DNA of 7,100 nt, taken from NCBI GenBank assembly GCA_030726195.1, contig JANREF010000324.1, positions 1 through 7,100 of the forward strand, given 5' to 3'. Below the pieces are notes generated by a model. That model worked only from the letters and a program-made list of their open reading frames with translations, did not search any database and was not told the origin of the DNA. This stretch comes from Burkholderiaceae bacterium. Lineage in GTDB: Bacteria; Pseudomonadota; Gammaproteobacteria; Burkholderiales; Burkholderiaceae_C. This document shows positions 6,991 to 7,100 of the stretch, in pieces. Each line of letters starts with the position of its first letter. Position 1 is the stretch's first letter. The translations under genes and the position numbers were made by a program.

Positions 6991-7017
6991 CACATGGCCT
7001 GGCTTGTGTGGCTGTAC

Positions 7018-7033
7018 AACTTGCATTCAAGTT
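7018..7033. repeat. Perfect inverted repeat in the flgB upstream region
   Basis: Arms AACTTG (7018-7023) and CAAGTT (7028-7033) flank a four-base centre. The right arm forms most of the -35 element of the rightward sigma-28 promoter. It could be an operator or chance symmetry. Confidence 0.6.
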
Positions 7034-7053
7034 ATGCGCCGCACGGCCGATGC
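7027..7053 (+). promoter_or_regulatory. Sigma-28 (FliA) type promoter facing right
   Basis: On the plus strand TCAAGTTA (7027-7034) is followed after exactly 11 bases by GCCGATGC (7046-7053). The enterobacterial sigma-28 consensus is TAAAGTTT, 11 bases, GCCGATAA; six of eight bases match in each element and the spacing is exact. It points away from flgB, so it would drive a divergent gene starting beyond 7100. In many proteobacteria flgA or flgM lies there; flgM is a common sigma-28 target. No convincing start codon with a ribosome site is seen before the window ends. Confidence 0.6.
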
Positions 7054-7069
7054 CGTTATTGGGTGCAGT
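7030..7069 (-). promoter_or_regulatory. Possible FlhDC-binding site upstream of flgB
   Basis: On the minus strand ACTGC, three bases, CAATAACG (7054-7069) resembles one half of the enteric FlhDC box (AAYGS, 2-3 bases, AAATARCG), with 11 of 13 positions agreeing. A second, poorer half, CGTGC, three bases, GCATAACT, lies at 7030-7045, but the spacer is 8 rather than the usual 10-12. It is about 75 bp before the flgB start, a plausible place for a class 2 activator site. Confidence 0.3.
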
Positions 7070-7100
7070 GGGTGGTGCCTGTGCAAACGCCACTGCGTGC

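Noticed and set aside
6994..7025. Second sigma-28 promoter facing flgB, using the other arm of the inverted repeat
   Set aside because: CAAGTT is present, but the only GCC-type -10 (GCCAGGCC) is poor and the spacing is about 13 rather than 11.
7037..7050. Sigma-54 promoter (GG, 10 bases, GC) on the minus strand
   Set aside because: The invariant bases are present, but the flanking consensus is poor and the same bases are better explained by the rightward sigma-28 elements.
6851..7093. Minus-strand 80-codon frame overlapping the flgB start
   Set aside because: It is out of frame with flgB, runs through the probable control region and has no ribosome site or motif.
7034..7100. Start of flgA on the plus strand (ATG at 7034 or 7050)
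   Set aside because: Both starts fall inside the sigma-28 promoter elements and lack a ribosome site. The frame from 7050 gives a short hydrophobic MPLLGAVGGACANA, but this is too little to call a signal peptide.

Overview
The window is one flagellar rod-hook operon, read entirely on the minus strand. In transcription order (right to left) it holds flgB, flgC, flgD, flgE, flgF and flgG, each complete. About 120 bp of upstream regulatory DNA remain at the right end, and the left end cuts off four bases past the flgG stop, where flgH would normally follow. The flgBCDEFG order, moderate G+C, short intergenic gaps and protein sequences suggest a Gram-negative proteobacterium. Burkholderiales, perhaps a freshwater Comamonadaceae-like organism, is most likely, but the genus is inference and I cannot confirm it.

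Layout: 6979-7100 is the flgB leader and a likely bidirectional control region. It has a good Shine-Dalgarno for flgB, a perfect inverted repeat, a partial FlhDC-like site facing flgB, and a well-formed sigma-28 (FliA) promoter facing right, towards a gene outside the window (flgM or flgA is the usual neighbour). Then come flgB (6595-6978) and flgC (6156-6581), proximal rod; flgD (5427-6113), hook cap; a 101-bp leader; flgE (1636-5325), hook; a 65-bp gap with two perfect stem-loops; flgF (818-1570), rod; and flgG (5-790), distal rod. There is no gene-free stretch above 300 bp, and I saw no tRNA, rRNA, CRISPR array or insertion sequence.

How the genes work together: FlgB, FlgC, FlgF and FlgG are exported by the flagellar type III system and stack into the rod that crosses the periplasm. 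FlgD then caps the growing hook while FlgE subunits assemble beneath it. All the axial proteins share the N-terminal SNN-ANxxTxGFK type motif and C-terminal amphipathic helix that pack in the core.

The unusual parts are: (1) FlgE is 1229 residues, about three times the enteric protein, with roughly 800 extra residues between normal ends; (2) the extra region is modular, with a tandem pair of ~90-residue units and three copies of a V-x-[YF]-D-x5-F-x-F motif; (3) two adjacent perfect hairpins sit between the flgE stop and the flgF ribosome site; (4) a divergent sigma-28 promoter overlaps the flgB control region. I see no evidence of a non-flagellar system here.
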